Source: Sulfidibacterium sp964473895 (lineage in GTDB: Bacteria > Bacteroidota > Bacteroidia > Bacteroidales > F082). From it: DNA of 15,337 bases. How positions within the stretch are numbered: the first letter of the stretch is position 1; the number at the start of each line of letters is the position of its first letter. Positions 1 through 7,438 of this stretch are shown piece by piece. A model generated the notes under the pieces. The model was not told where the DNA came from and made no database searches. It saw only the letters and a list, made by a program, of their open reading frames with translations. Where the stretch lies: contig CAYYRE010000070.1 in the NCBI GenBank assembly GCA_964473895.1, positions 1-15,337 on the forward strand, in the 5' to 3' direction. Both the position numbers and the translations under genes were made by a program.

Positions 1-14
1 CCGGCGTTCTTTGT

Positions 15-1565
15 TTAATGGGTCAGTTCATTTCCGTTTTTATCAAAGAAATGGTATTCCAACAGGTGATAATTTTTCATTTCTTTCACTTTCACCCATT
101 GTTTGTATTCGAGGAACCATTGCAACCGTTTGGAAAGGATGCCGTGCAGCAAATAGGTGTAAATGAAGGGATGCACCCCCAGTGTCAACCCTTTTTCATT
201 TTGGTCAAGCAACAGGTATTCCAAATTGTTTTCAATGTCATCAATCACACTGATGCTCGATTTGATTTGACCGGTACCATTACAAACCGGACATTTTTCC
301 ATAACGGAAACCGACATTTCCGGACGTACACGCTGCCGGGTAATCTGTACCAAACCGAACTTGGAAGGCGGTAAAATGGTGTGTTTGGCCCGGTCTTTGG
401 CCATTTCGGCTTTCAGGTGTTCAAAAAGCCTCCGCCGGTTTTTGGCTTCATGCATGTCGATAAAATCGACAACGATGATACCGCCCATATCACGCAAGCG
501 CAATTGCCGGGCAATTTCGGTGGCGGCTTCCAAATTGGTGGCCAGCGCATTTTCTTCCTGGGAATTATTTTTGTTTACCCGGTGTCCGCTGTTCACATCG
601 ATGACGTGCAATGCTTCGGTATGTTCGATAATGAGATAAACGCCGCTTTTGATGGTCACATTTTTACCAAAAGAATTTCTTATTTGTTTATCGATATGAA
701 AGTGCTCGAAAATAGGTTCGCGTCCCTTATAAAGCTTTACAATATCTTTTTTGTCGGGTGCAATTTGCCCGATATACGTTTTAATCTCATCATACAATAC
801 GGGGTCGTTGATATAAATGTTGTTGAACGATTCATTCAGGAGGTCCCTTAAAATGGTAGAGGTACGACCCAGTTCTTTCAGAACTTTTTGCGGTGCTTTG
901 AGGTTGGGTAATGTGGCGGATATTTTTTCCCATTTTTCCACCAGATTGCGCAGGTCGGCATCCAGTTCGGCTACCTTTTTGTTTTCGGCTACGGTACGGA
1001 TAATCACACCGTAATTTTCGGGTTTGATACTTTGTATCAAACGTTTCAGCCTGCCACGTTCTTCTTTGCTTCTGATTTTTTGTGAAATGGAAATTTTATT
1101 TGAAAAGGGCATCAAAACCAAATATCTTCCTGCGAAGGAGATTTCGGTGGAAACCCGCGGGCCTTTGGTGGAAATGGGTTCTTTGGCTATCTGAACCAAT
1201 ATTTCCTGTCCCGGGCTAAGCACTTTGGTGATTTTACCGCTCTTTTCAATATCCGGTTCCGGTTTGAATTTACCATAAGAAATTTTATCTCCTTTTCCTT
1301 GTTGCAAAAGGCGGGTATAGTTGTTCATGGTACGAATCTGCGGCCCCAGGTCGAGGTAATGCAGAAAAGCATCTTTTTCGTAACCCACATTTACAAAGGC
1401 GGCATTGAGACCGGGCATAATTTTTCGCACCTTTCCCAAAAACACATCGCCTACAGCAAAGTTGTTGTTGTTTTGTTCCTTATGTAATTCAACCAGATGT
1501 TTATCCTCAAGTAGCGCAATATTAACCTCTGTAACATTTGAATCGATAATTAATTCTTTGTTCAC
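15..1565 (-). CDS. rng: Ribonuclease G/E family endoribonuclease
   Basis: Single-strand-specific endoribonuclease of the RNase E/G family, expected to act in rRNA 5' maturation and mRNA decay in the cytoplasm. An S1 RNA-binding domain lies at about residues 37-125 (FAVGDVFLGKV onward). The catalytic core has the two metal-binding aspartates in HVIDVNSG (D323) and IVVDFIDM (D367), with the family stretch NLEAATEIARQLRLRD between them. The Zn-link motif CPVCNGTG (C425, C428) follows. At 516 residues without a long C-terminal tail it fits RNase G, not the scaffold-bearing RNase E. The start is GTG (bases 1563-1565); the protein begins MNKELIID, as in many Bacteroidota homologues. It is transcribed in the same direction as HU and the small basic gene, but a terminator lies in between, so it probably has its own promoter in about 1566-1655, where I see no perfect TAnnTTTG. 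Family assignment is secure; G versus E naming is by length. Confidence 0.96.
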   Translation of the reverse strand: MNKELIIDSNVTEVNIALLEDKHLVELHKEQNNNNFAVGDVFLGKVRKIMPGLNAAFVNVGYEKDAFLHYLDLGPQIRTMNNYTRLLQQGKGDKISYGKFKPEPDIEKSGKITKVLSPGQEILVQIAKEPISTKGPRVSTEISFAGRYLVLMPFSNKISISQKIRSKEERGRLKRLIQSIKPENYGVIIRTVAENKKVAELDADLRNLVEKWEKISATLPNLKAPQKVLKELGRTSTILRDLLNESFNNIYINDPVLYDEIKTYIGQIAPDKKDIVKLYKGREPIFEHFHIDKQIRNSFGKNVTIKSGVYLIIEHTEALHVIDVNSGHRVNKNNSQEENALATNLEAATEIARQLRLRDMGGIIVVDFIDMHEAKNRRRLFEHLKAEMAKDRAKHTILPPSKFGLVQITRQRVRPEMSVSVMEKCPVCNGTGQIKSSISVIDDIENNLEYLLLDQNEKGLTLGVHPFIYTYLLHGILSKRLQWFLEYKQWVKVKEMKNYHLLEYHFFDKNGNELTH

Positions 1566-1655
1566 GTTATAATATTGATTTACTTATGATTAAAATAGGT
1601 ACATCCGGCTTCATCCGGTAAGCTTTTATAAAAATAAACAGCCGGTGTACGGTGT

Positions 1656-1706
1656 GGATAAAAAAGAAATAGCCGGCCCTATGCCCTGCACAAAGCCGGC
1701 TATCTC
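1656..1706 (-). terminator. Rho-independent terminator after the HU and small basic genes
   Basis: Read on the minus strand, GAGATAGCCGGC (1695-1706) pairs with GCCGGCTATTTC (1666-1677) across 17 bases, giving a 12-pair stem with one G-U pair, followed at once by five T (1661-1665). It lies 17 bases past the stop of the 29-residue gene and upstream of rng, so it should separate the HU transcript from rng. Confidence 0.85.
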
Positions 1707-1722
1707 ACAGATAGAAATGTGA

Positions 1723-1812
1723 TTATTTCTTCTTATGCCTGTTCTTCCTCAAACGCTTTTTGCGTTTGTGTGTTGCCATCTTATGTCTCTTCCTCTTTTT
1801 TCCGTTTGGCAT
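1723..1812 (-). CDS. 29-residue very basic protein, bS22/mS38 (AURKAIP1/COX24)-like
   Basis: The reading frame starts at ATG (1810-1812) and ends at TAA (1723-1725). The product begins MPNGKKRKRHKMATHKRKKR and ends LRKNRHKKK; about two thirds of its residues are Lys, Arg or His. The spacing of basic residues around a central Met, and the LRKNR segment, resemble the C-terminal domain of mitochondrial mS38 (AURKAIP1/COX24) and the tiny mycobacterial 30S protein bS22 (which has RM..., then LLRRTR). I compared these from memory, without an alignment program. Such proteins lie in rRNA grooves of the small ribosomal subunit, so a ribosomal role is the likely function. It lies 22 bases after the HU stop and is followed by a strong terminator, which suggests co-transcription with HU. 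The gene is short enough to be missed by ordinary gene finding. A chance ORF is unlikely given its placement and composition. Confidence 0.8.
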   Translation of the reverse strand: MPNGKKRKRHKMATHKRKKRLRKNRHKKK

Positions 1813-1834
1813 TGTCTTAAATTTTTAATTGTTT

Positions 1835-2119
1835 TTATATAACGTTTTCTTTCACTGCATTTACAAACGATTTGGCAGGTTTGAAAGCAGGAATCTTGTG
1901 GGCGGGAATCACAATGGTAGTGTTTTTCGAAATGTTCCGGCCGGTTTTTTCCGCCCTTTCCTTAATGATAAAGCTACCAAAGCCCCTCAGGTAAACATTT
2001 TCACCATTGATCATGGTCTCTTTCAGACTTTCCATGAAAGATTCAACAACAGCCTGTACGGCTACTTTCTCAACTCCTGTTTTGTTAGCAATTTCTGCTA
2101 CGATTTCTGCTTTTGTCAT
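1835..2119 (-). CDS. hup: HU family DNA-binding protein
   Basis: Histone-like protein that bends DNA and organises the nucleoid as a dimer. It has 94 residues, close to the usual 90. The N-terminal helical dimerisation part reads MTKAEIVAEIANKTGV. The signature region VYLRGFGSFIIKERAEKTGRNI (about residues 42-63) contains GFGSF, and the DNA-binding arm has IVIPAHKIPAFKPAKSF (about residues 69-85), with the conserved Pro that intercalates and FKPAK. The start is ATG; there is no Shine-Dalgarno sequence, but a TAnnTTTG element lies about 50 bases upstream. It appears to form a short transcription unit with the 29-residue basic gene. It is divergent from mutY across a 133-base gap. Bacteroidota often have several HU paralogues; which one this is cannot be told here. 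Confidence 0.96.
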   Translation of the reverse strand: MTKAEIVAEIANKTGVEKVAVQAVVESFMESLKETMINGENVYLRGFGSFIIKERAEKTGRNISKNTTIVIPAHKIPAFKPAKSFVNAVKENVI

Positions 2120-2167
2120 TTCTTTATGTTTTTAAAATGTTTAAAATTAGTTTACTAATTTGGGCGA

Positions 2168-2175
2168 CAAAAATA
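2168..2175 (-). promoter_or_regulatory. Bacteroidota -7 element for HU
   Basis: The minus strand reads TATTTTTG, a perfect match to TAnnTTTG, ending 48 bases before the HU ATG. This predicts a leader of about 43 bases. I find no clear TTTG at the -33 position, so only the -7 part is supported. Confidence 0.55.
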
Positions 2176-2252
2176 AGAAGAATTTGTATCCATTGTATTA
2201 AAAAATTAAAAAAAGTTTATCTAATGACTTCTTTTTTAACACATTTCAGGCT

Positions 2253-3335
2253 ATGAAACAGCATTTCGGGCAAAAATTATTGGATTGGTACGATTTGAAC
2301 AAACGGGATTTGCCCTGGCGTGATGTACGCGACCCGTATAGGATATGGCTTTCTGAAATCATTTTGCAGCAAACCCGCGTGGAACAAGGCAAAGCATATT
2401 ACCAACGGTTTTTGGAAACATTTCCGGATGTAATGGCCCTGGCCCAGGCCCCTGCCCGGAAAGTTTTTAAACTCTGGCAGGGTTTGGGCTACTACAACCG
2501 TGCGGCTAATTTGATGAAAACAGCCGGTATCATTGCCAAACAATATGGAGGAAAGTTTCCGGAAACATTTGATTTGCTGAAAAAACTTCCCGGTATCGGC
2601 GATTATACGGCGGCAGCCATAGCTTCTTTTGCCTTTGACCAGCCCTGTCCGGTAACCGATGGCAACGTTTATCGGGTGTTGTCCAGGATTTTCGGTATTG
2701 AAACCCCGGTTCATTCGGCTGCCGGCAAAAAAGAATTTACCGCTTTGGCCCGGAAACTCATGGCAAACCATCCTCCGGCACAATTCAACCAGGCGTTGAT
2801 GGAGTTCGGCGCCTTAAACTGTACACCACAAAGCCCCGGTTGTTCCACTTGTATTTTCAACACACAATGTTATGCGGCACGTTCCGGAAAACAAAAACAT
2901 TTTCCGGTCAAAAAGCCGAAAGCCCCCATGGGAAAAAGGTTTTTTTACTTCTTTGTTATGCAACTTGAACAAAACGGTGAAAGTTACTTCTATTTACGAA
3001 AAAGAACCGGACAGGACATTTGGCGCAATTTATACGATTTTCCGGCATTGGAAACCGGAAAATCATTGGCCGACCCGCTGGAAAGTCTTTCCAATGCCGG
3101 AACAAATCTTTTTCCCGAAACCTTTCCATACACCCCCGGAATACCTTCTGCCGTGTACCGCCAACAGCTCACACATTTAAAGGTTTCCGCCGTTTTTATC
3201 CCTGTTTTTTTAAAGATTCCGCTTCCGGATGAAACGAAAAAAAACGTATCTTTGGTTCACATAAATCAATTGTCACACTATCCTGTTCCGAGGCTCATTG
3301 CCCGCTATTTACAGGATCAAAACATCGTTAAATAA
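2253..3335 (+). CDS. mutY: A/G-specific adenine glycosylase MutY
   Basis: Base-excision repair enzyme that removes adenine opposite 8-oxoguanine. It has 360 residues, normal for the family. The catalytic Glu is E35 in IWLSEIILQQTRV. The helix-hairpin-helix LPGIGDYTAAAIASF (about 112-126) is followed by the catalytic Asp D136 in VTDGNVYRVLSR. The 4Fe-4S cluster motif C-x6-C-x2-C-x5-C is complete (C190, C197, C200, C206). The C-terminal half from about residue 225 is the MutT/NUDIX-like domain that reads 8-oxoG and includes QLTHLKV near residue 308. The ATG start begins the conserved N terminus (FGQKLLDWYDLNKRDLPWR). It is the first gene of a plus-strand run; ssb follows after 9 bases, so the two are likely co-transcribed. 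A mutY-ssb-gldE-gldD order is common in Bacteroidota. Confidence 0.98.
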   Translation: MKQHFGQKLLDWYDLNKRDLPWRDVRDPYRIWLSEIILQQTRVEQGKAYYQRFLETFPDVMALAQAPARKVFKLWQGLGYYNRAANLMKTAGIIAKQYGGKFPETFDLLKKLPGIGDYTAAAIASFAFDQPCPVTDGNVYRVLSRIFGIETPVHSAAGKKEFTALARKLMANHPPAQFNQALMEFGALNCTPQSPGCSTCIFNTQCYAARSGKQKHFPVKKPKAPMGKRFFYFFVMQLEQNGESYFYLRKRTGQDIWRNLYDFPALETGKSLADPLESLSNAGTNLFPETFPYTPGIPSAVYRQQLTHLKVSAVFIPVFLKIPLPDETKKNVSLVHINQLSHYPVPRLIARYLQDQNIVK

Positions 3336-3344
3336 TTCATTATT

Positions 3345-3785
3345 ATGGCCGGATTAAACAAAGTAATACTGATAGGAAACATTGGTAAAGATCCCGATGT
3401 TCATATTTTTGATAACGGAAACAAAAAGATCAGCTTTTCGCTGGCAACCACCGAAAGTTATCTGAACAAAGACACCAATCAGTGGGTGGAGCAGACCGAA
3501 TGGCACAATATCGCCGGATACCGCTATCTTGCCGAAAAGACTTTTGCCAAAGGAGATATGGTGTATGTGGAAGGGAAGATTAAAACCCGGAAATATACTG
3601 ACAAAGAGCAAAACGAGCGTTACATTACAGAGATTATTGCCGATAAAATCAACATATTGGTACGACGGTCTTCCGAAGGTGGTTCTTACGGCGGAAACGC
3701 TGCCCCTCCGGCAAGCAGCTCCGAAAAACCGGTTTCAGATGCCACCGGCAATACCCCTGCTCCGGACGACGACCTTCCGTTTTAA
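3345..3785 (+). CDS. ssb: Single-stranded DNA-binding protein SSB
   Basis: Binds single-stranded DNA in replication, repair and recombination, normally as a homotetramer. The OB-fold occupies about residues 1-105, starting MAGLNKVILIGNIGKDPDV and including TEWHNIAGY and YVEGKIKTRKY. A short Gly/Pro/Ser-rich linker (about 107-138) follows. The acidic tip DDDLPF is the conserved C-terminal peptide that recruits partner proteins, so the protein is complete at 146 residues. It starts 9 bases after mutY, suggesting co-transcription. A hairpin with a T-rich tail follows the stop, so the unit probably ends here and gldE is transcribed separately. Confidence 0.98.
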   Translation: MAGLNKVILIGNIGKDPDVHIFDNGNKKISFSLATTESYLNKDTNQWVEQTEWHNIAGYRYLAEKTFAKGDMVYVEGKIKTRKYTDKEQNERYITEIIADKINILVRRSSEGGSYGGNAAPPASSSEKPVSDATGNTPAPDDDLPF

Positions 3786-3810
3786 AGGATATCACAGTTT
3801 TATAGACAGC

Positions 3811-3863
3811 AGCCTGTTTTGCGGAATGCGTAAACGCCTTTTTCCCGAAACAGGCTTTGTTTT
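3811..3863 (+). terminator. Probable terminator after ssb
   Basis: AGCCTGTTTT (3811-3820) pairs with GAAACAGGCT (3847-3856), closed by a G-U pair, with a nested small hairpin GCGT-AA-ACGC (3828-3837) in the loop. The tail is TTGTTTT (3857-3863). The loop is longer than in a typical terminator, but the position 25 bases after ssb and before a new promoter fits. Confidence 0.6.
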
Positions 3864-3898
3864 CCGGAATAATAATATTTTGTCTGCCCGAAACAGGA

Positions 3899-3931
3899 AT
3901 TGCTTACGTAATGTAAATCTTTTTACTTTTG
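3899..3931 (+). promoter_or_regulatory. Promoter for gldE-gldD
   Basis: ATTG (3899-3902), 21 bases, then TACTTTTG (3924-3931), a perfect TAnnTTTG -7 element with an acceptable -33 element. The predicted start near 3936-3938 gives a leader of about 24 bases before the TTG codon at 3961. It lies just downstream of the ssb terminator. Confidence 0.65.
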
Positions 3932-3960
3932 CCACAGATTGTTAAACCAAATTTGTTGTT

Positions 3961-5319
3961 TTGGAAGAGATTGCCATAGATCCTGACCCTCACCTTTTAT
4001 CTGTTTTGCTGAACGGATTTTATAAAGGCTTTCCCCCCGAAGCGCTTATTACAACAATTATTTTGTTGCTTATGCTGGCAGCTTCGGGAATGATTTCCGG
4101 GTCTGAAACCGCCTTTTTTTCTTTTCAGCCCGCCGATCTCGATAAATTAAAAAAACAGTATGGCCGCCGGGGAAAAAAGATATTGTCCCTGCGCAACAAA
4201 CCCAAAGACTTACTGGCCACTATTTTGATAACCAATAATTTTATTAATGTGGGCATTGTGGTGATTTCCACTTACCTGACCACCTTATTGTTTAACCTGA
4301 ACAGTTATCCGGTCTTGACCTTTTTGGTACAGATTGTTATTGTTACTTCCTTTTTGCTTGTTTTCGGGGAAATACTTCCCAAAATATATGCCAACAAAAA
4401 ACCGGTATCGTTCGCACTGGTGATGGTAGATAGTATTGCTGTGTTGATGTGGTTTTTTAAACCGTTAAGTGTTGTATTGGTAAAATCAACCGACGTGATT
4501 GATAAAAAACTGATGGCAAAAAAAGCCACTGTGAGCATGAGCGAACTTTCGGAAGCCATTGATATGACAGTGGATGACACCACCCCCGAAGAAGAAAAAA
4601 AGATATTGAAAGGAATTGCCACTTTCGGCGAAAAAGAAGCCAGTGAGGTGATGCGCTCACGCGTGGATGTAACGGCCTTAGATATTGAAACAACCTTTGA
4701 CGAAGTCATCCGGGTGGTGACCCAATCGGGCTATTCGCGTATTCCCGTATTTCGTGAAAACCTCGACCGGATTGAAGGCCTTTTGTATATCAAAGACCTT
4801 TTGCCGTTTATTGATGGAAACAAGCCTGTGGATTGGCCTCGCTTGGTCCGCCCCGCTTTTTTTGTGCCAGAAAACAAAAAAATCAACGACCTGCTGCAGG
4901 AATTTCGTCAAAAGAAAATCCACATGGCCATTGTGGTGGACGAATACGGGGGCACCTCGGGTATCATTACTTTGGAAGACATCCTCGAAGAAATCGTGGG
5001 GGAAATCAGCGATGAGTTTGATGTGGAATCGGCATCTTTTCATTATAAAAAGCTGAATACCAACACTTTTATATTTGATGCCAAAACCCTTTTGAACGAT
5101 TTGTGCCGAATACTGGAAATAGCTGATGACACCTTTGACGAAGCCAAGGGCGAATCGGATTCCCTCGGCGGACTCATTCTGGAGCTGGAAGGAAAAATCC
5201 CTGCAAAGGGGGAAAAAATAAATTTCGGCCGTTTTTCGTTTGAAATTGTGGATGCCGACGAACGAAAAATAAACAAGGTGAAAATCACCCTTAAACCGGA
5301 GAAAAAAGATGACGAATAA
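3961..5319 (+). CDS. gldE: Gliding motility-associated protein GldE (CNNM/CBS/CorC family)
   Basis: Membrane protein related to CorC/HlyC and CNNM transport proteins. In Flavobacterium it is encoded with GldD and linked to gliding motility. Four hydrophobic segments lie at about residues 29-47, 84-111, 117-137 and 149-174, with the family motifs SGSETAFFSF (46-55) and GEILPKIYA (136-144). A CBS pair follows at about 231-350 (MRSRVDVTALD, and IVVDEYGGTSGIITLEDILEE). A CorC_HlyC domain spans about 365-445 (SLGGLILELEGKIP). The start is TTG at 3961: an in-frame stop lies at 3943-3945 and no ATG or GTG occurs until residue 38, inside the first membrane segment, so TTG is the only workable start. 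It overlaps gldD by 11 bases, indicating translational coupling. It could also be described as a generic hemolysin-domain protein, but the gldD linkage supports GldE. Confidence 0.93.
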   Translation: MEEIAIDPDPHLLSVLLNGFYKGFPPEALITTIILLLMLAASGMISGSETAFFSFQPADLDKLKKQYGRRGKKILSLRNKPKDLLATILITNNFINVGIVVISTYLTTLLFNLNSYPVLTFLVQIVIVTSFLLVFGEILPKIYANKKPVSFALVMVDSIAVLMWFFKPLSVVLVKSTDVIDKKLMAKKATVSMSELSEAIDMTVDDTTPEEEKKILKGIATFGEKEASEVMRSRVDVTALDIETTFDEVIRVVTQSGYSRIPVFRENLDRIEGLLYIKDLLPFIDGNKPVDWPRLVRPAFFVPENKKINDLLQEFRQKKIHMAIVVDEYGGTSGIITLEDILEEIVGEISDEFDVESASFHYKKLNTNTFIFDAKTLLNDLCRILEIADDTFDEAKGESDSLGGLILELEGKIPAKGEKINFGRFSFEIVDADERKINKVKITLKPEKKDDE

Positions 5320-5914
5320 AAATTGGGGTTGGCTGTTGGCCTTCTTTTTGTTGTTGGGAGCAGTTTCGTGTAACAGTTCCTATAGCCCCAAGCCACGCGG
5401 CTATTTCCGTATCGACCTGCCGCAACATGCTTACCGGAATTTCGACAGTACTTATCCCTATCGTTTTGCTTATCCGGTGTATGCCAAGATATCCGACGAT
5501 CCGCTGTCACCGCACCAAAGATACTGGATAGACATCCGCTTCCCCCGTTTTAAAGCCACCTTGCACATCAGTTACAAAGTGGTGCATGGCAATTTACGGA
5601 AATACCTTGAAGACTCCCGGAAAATGGTGGTCAAACACATCCCCAAAGCCAATGCCATCCACGACAGTTTGATTGTGGACCCGAAGCGTAACCTTTTCGG
5701 GATGGCTTACGATATTGAAGGCGCCGGCGTGGCCTCGCCTTACCAGTTTATCCTGACCGACAGCAGCCGCAATTTCCTGCGCGGGGCACTCTATTTTCAT
5801 GTGGAACCCAACAACGATTCGCTGGAACCGGTTATTCGCTTTATTAAGCAGGACATCCGACATTTGATCAACACCTTTCACTGGAAAAACCCGGAAGATA
5901 AGGAAGAGGAATAG
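5309..5914 (+). CDS. gldD: Gliding motility lipoprotein GldD
   Basis: Predicted lipoprotein of 201 residues. The signal peptide is MTNKNWGWLLAFFLLLGAVS, with lipidation at C21 (lipobox GAVSC). The conserved GldD segment PKPRGYFRIDLP (about 28-39) follows directly, then the periplasmic domain with YPYRFAYPVYAKI and FGMAYDIEGAGVASPYQF. GldD is required for gliding in Flavobacterium johnsoniae, but homologues are widespread in Bacteroidota that do not glide, so motility cannot be concluded from it alone. The ATG overlaps the end of gldE by 11 bases and is preceded by a GGAG sequence, unusual for this window, about 7 bases upstream. No clear terminator follows; the next 260 bases are a degenerate accessory patch. 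Confidence 0.93.
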   Translation: MTNKNWGWLLAFFLLLGAVSCNSSYSPKPRGYFRIDLPQHAYRNFDSTYPYRFAYPVYAKISDDPLSPHQRYWIDIRFPRFKATLHISYKVVHGNLRKYLEDSRKMVVKHIPKANAIHDSLIVDPKRNLFGMAYDIEGAGVASPYQFILTDSSRNFLRGALYFHVEPNNDSLEPVIRFIKQDIRHLINTFHWKNPEDKEEE

Positions 5915-5941
5915 TTTGTTTAGGTATAATGGACAAAATGG

Positions 5942-6034
5942 TTATTTGGTTTGCACCGCCCCAAAAACAACTTTTATCCCTGGGAACTCTTTATCTATAG
6001 CTTTTTTCAACATTTCTTCCATAGATTTGAACAT
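5942..6034 (-). pseudogene. Possible 3' remnant of a gene (30-residue frame)
   Basis: A minus-strand frame ends at TAA (5942-5944) and reads MFKSMEEMLKKAIDKEFPGI then KVVFGAVQTK. The pattern of an amphipathic helix followed by a hydrophobic strand looks like the end of a real domain. The frame stays open upstream through the palindrome at 6050-6069 to a stop at 6083-6085. It could be the tail of a deleted gene, a very small gene, or chance. I do not recognise the family. Confidence 0.3.
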
Positions 6035-6049
6035 GCTGCGTGCCGCACT

Positions 6050-6069
6050 CCTGCCTGCCGGCAGGCAGG
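6050..6069. repeat. Perfect 20-base palindrome
   Basis: CCTGCCTGCCGGCAGGCAGG is a perfect inverted repeat made of CCTG units and is strikingly GC-rich inside an AT-rich patch. Similar palindromes recur as intergenic, REP-like elements in many bacterial genomes. Only one copy occurs in this window. It is not followed by a T run on either strand, so it is not a standard terminator. Confidence 0.75.
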
Positions 6070-6174
6070 TTGAAACGAATATCTAACAGGTTAATAATCT
6101 TTATTTTTTGTGTTAACTTTCATATCTACGACTCATTGCGGCATGCAGTATATTTTTTTGGGGCATCGGCTAAC

Positions 6175-7293
6175 CTAAATTATTACAAATTCTCTAAAAT
6201 TATCTCTGGTAATTACTTTTGCTTCTGCATTATATGTTTTTATGAATGTTTCCGGCAATCTTATTTTTGATTTTGTTTTCCATTTAAATTCAAAGCCATA
6301 AATCTTTCCGTCTTTTTCTTCTACAAAATCAATTTCCTGCTGTTGTTTGGTTCTCCAAAAATACATTCTTGCAAATGTCTCTTTATAAATATTCTGTTTT
6401 CTTCTTTCCGATATTAAAAGATTTTCCCAAAGTGCTCCGACATCCGTCCTTAATTTAAGTGGATTAAAATTGCCTATAATCATATTTCTTATCCCATTAT
6501 CATAAAAATAAATTTTTCTGTTTCTTTTTATCTCATTTCGTAAATTTCTACTAAAACTATTCAATTTAAAAATGATATATCCTTTTTCAAGAATGTCAAT
6601 GTATTTCTGAATCGTGATTTTATTTACTCCTATTGTCCCTGCAAGTTCATTATAATTGACTTCGCTTCCTACCTGTAATGCAAGGGCTAATAAAAGACTG
6701 TCTAATATCTCGGGTTTCCTGATTTCCGAAAACGCTAAGATATCGCGATACAAATAACTACTGACCAGGTTTTTTAATATGGCTCTTTCTTTTCCTTTAT
6801 TATTCAAAACTTCGGGATAAAATCCGAATAGCAATCTGTTTTCTATTTGCTGCTCGGATTTTACAAAGCCTTCTTTTTTTTCAAATTCCTCCCACGATAT
6901 CGGAAATAATTCGTATTCCCATTTCCTGCCCGTCAAAGGTTCATTTAATTTATTTCCTAAATCAAAAGAAGAGGAACCGGAAACAAATAATTGAACTTTT
7001 TTAAATTGGTCAGTAATAATTTTAAGTGTCAATCCTATACCGGCAATTCGTTGGGCTTCGTCTATAAAAACAATTCTATTTTCCCCGAGAATTGTTCGTA
7101 TTTCTTCTGTATTAGGATTTAAAAGTAATTGCCTGATTGACGGATCATCTGCATCGAGAAACAAATATTCTTGTCCTTCAAGTATTTTTTTTATTAATGT
7201 AGTTTTTCCAACTTGTCTTGCTCCAACAATTATAATGGCTTTTCCAGTTCCAATCTTATCTTTTACTATATTTTCAATTATTCTTTGATACAT
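6175..7293 (-). CDS. AAA family ATPase with DUF4143 domain
   Basis: ATPase of the AAA_14/DUF4143 type. Such genes are common accessory genes in Bacteroidota and have no firmly established role. Numbered from the ATG at 7291-7293 the protein has 372 residues. Walker A is GARQVGKTT (24-32) and Walker B is RIVFIDEAQ (73-81); a sensor-like segment LFVSGSSSFDL follows. The C-terminal DUF4143 part includes QQEIDFVEE and GFEFKWK; the D322...E335-x-K337 spacing resembles the PD-(D/E)xK nuclease fold, but activity is not shown. A longer frame with a TTG start at 7327-7329 exists, but the ATG is preferred because a perfect promoter ends 5 bases before it. The gene is about one third GC, clearly lower than prfC or gldD, and sits alone between core genes, so horizontal acquisition is likely. 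Confidence 0.9.
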   Translation of the reverse strand: MYQRIIENIVKDKIGTGKAIIIVGARQVGKTTLIKKILEGQEYLFLDADDPSIRQLLLNPNTEEIRTILGENRIVFIDEAQRIAGIGLTLKIITDQFKKVQLFVSGSSSFDLGNKLNEPLTGRKWEYELFPISWEEFEKKEGFVKSEQQIENRLLFGFYPEVLNNKGKERAILKNLVSSYLYRDILAFSEIRKPEILDSLLLALALQVGSEVNYNELAGTIGVNKITIQKYIDILEKGYIIFKLNSFSRNLRNEIKRNRKIYFYDNGIRNMIIGNFNPLKLRTDVGALWENLLISERRKQNIYKETFARMYFWRTKQQQEIDFVEEKDGKIYGFEFKWKTKSKIRLPETFIKTYNAEAKVITRDNFREFVII

Positions 7294-7298
7294 GTTTA

Positions 7299-7330
7299 CA
7301 AAAATATGATAAATTATCGTAATGACCAAA
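7299..7330 (-). promoter_or_regulatory. Consensus promoter of the DUF4143 ATPase, predicted leaderless
   Basis: The minus strand reads TTTG (7327-7330), 20 bases, then TATTTTTG (7299-7306): a full match to the Bacteroidota -33/-7 consensus. The -7 element ends only 5 bases before the ATG at 7293, so transcription should begin at or within a base or two of the start codon. Confidence 0.75.
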
Positions 7331-7351
7331 AGTTATAACCAAAAGTCATTA
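7320..7351. repeat. Inverted and direct repeats overlapping the ATPase promoter
   Basis: TAATGAC (7320-7326) and GTCATTA (7345-7351) form a 7-base inverted repeat. On the minus strand two copies of ACTTTTGG lie between them, and the second contains the -33 TTTG. This arrangement could be an operator for repression of the ATPase gene, but no regulator is identified. Confidence 0.5.
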
Positions 7352-7438
7352 TAGTATTCATTTCATACTTATGCCTAACATTGAAATAACAACAGAACAG
7401 GTGGTATTTCTTTACAAAAAACAGACGAAATTTAGCCC

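Noticed and set aside
3841..3895. Repeated CCCGAAACAGG upstream of gldE
   Set aside because: Two copies of about 11 bases, one of them part of the terminator stem; too little to call a repeat family or CRISPR.
7294..7329. TTG start giving a 384-residue ATPase
   Set aside because: The extension lies within and upstream of a perfect promoter, and ATG at 7293 begins the usual MYQRIIE-type N terminus.
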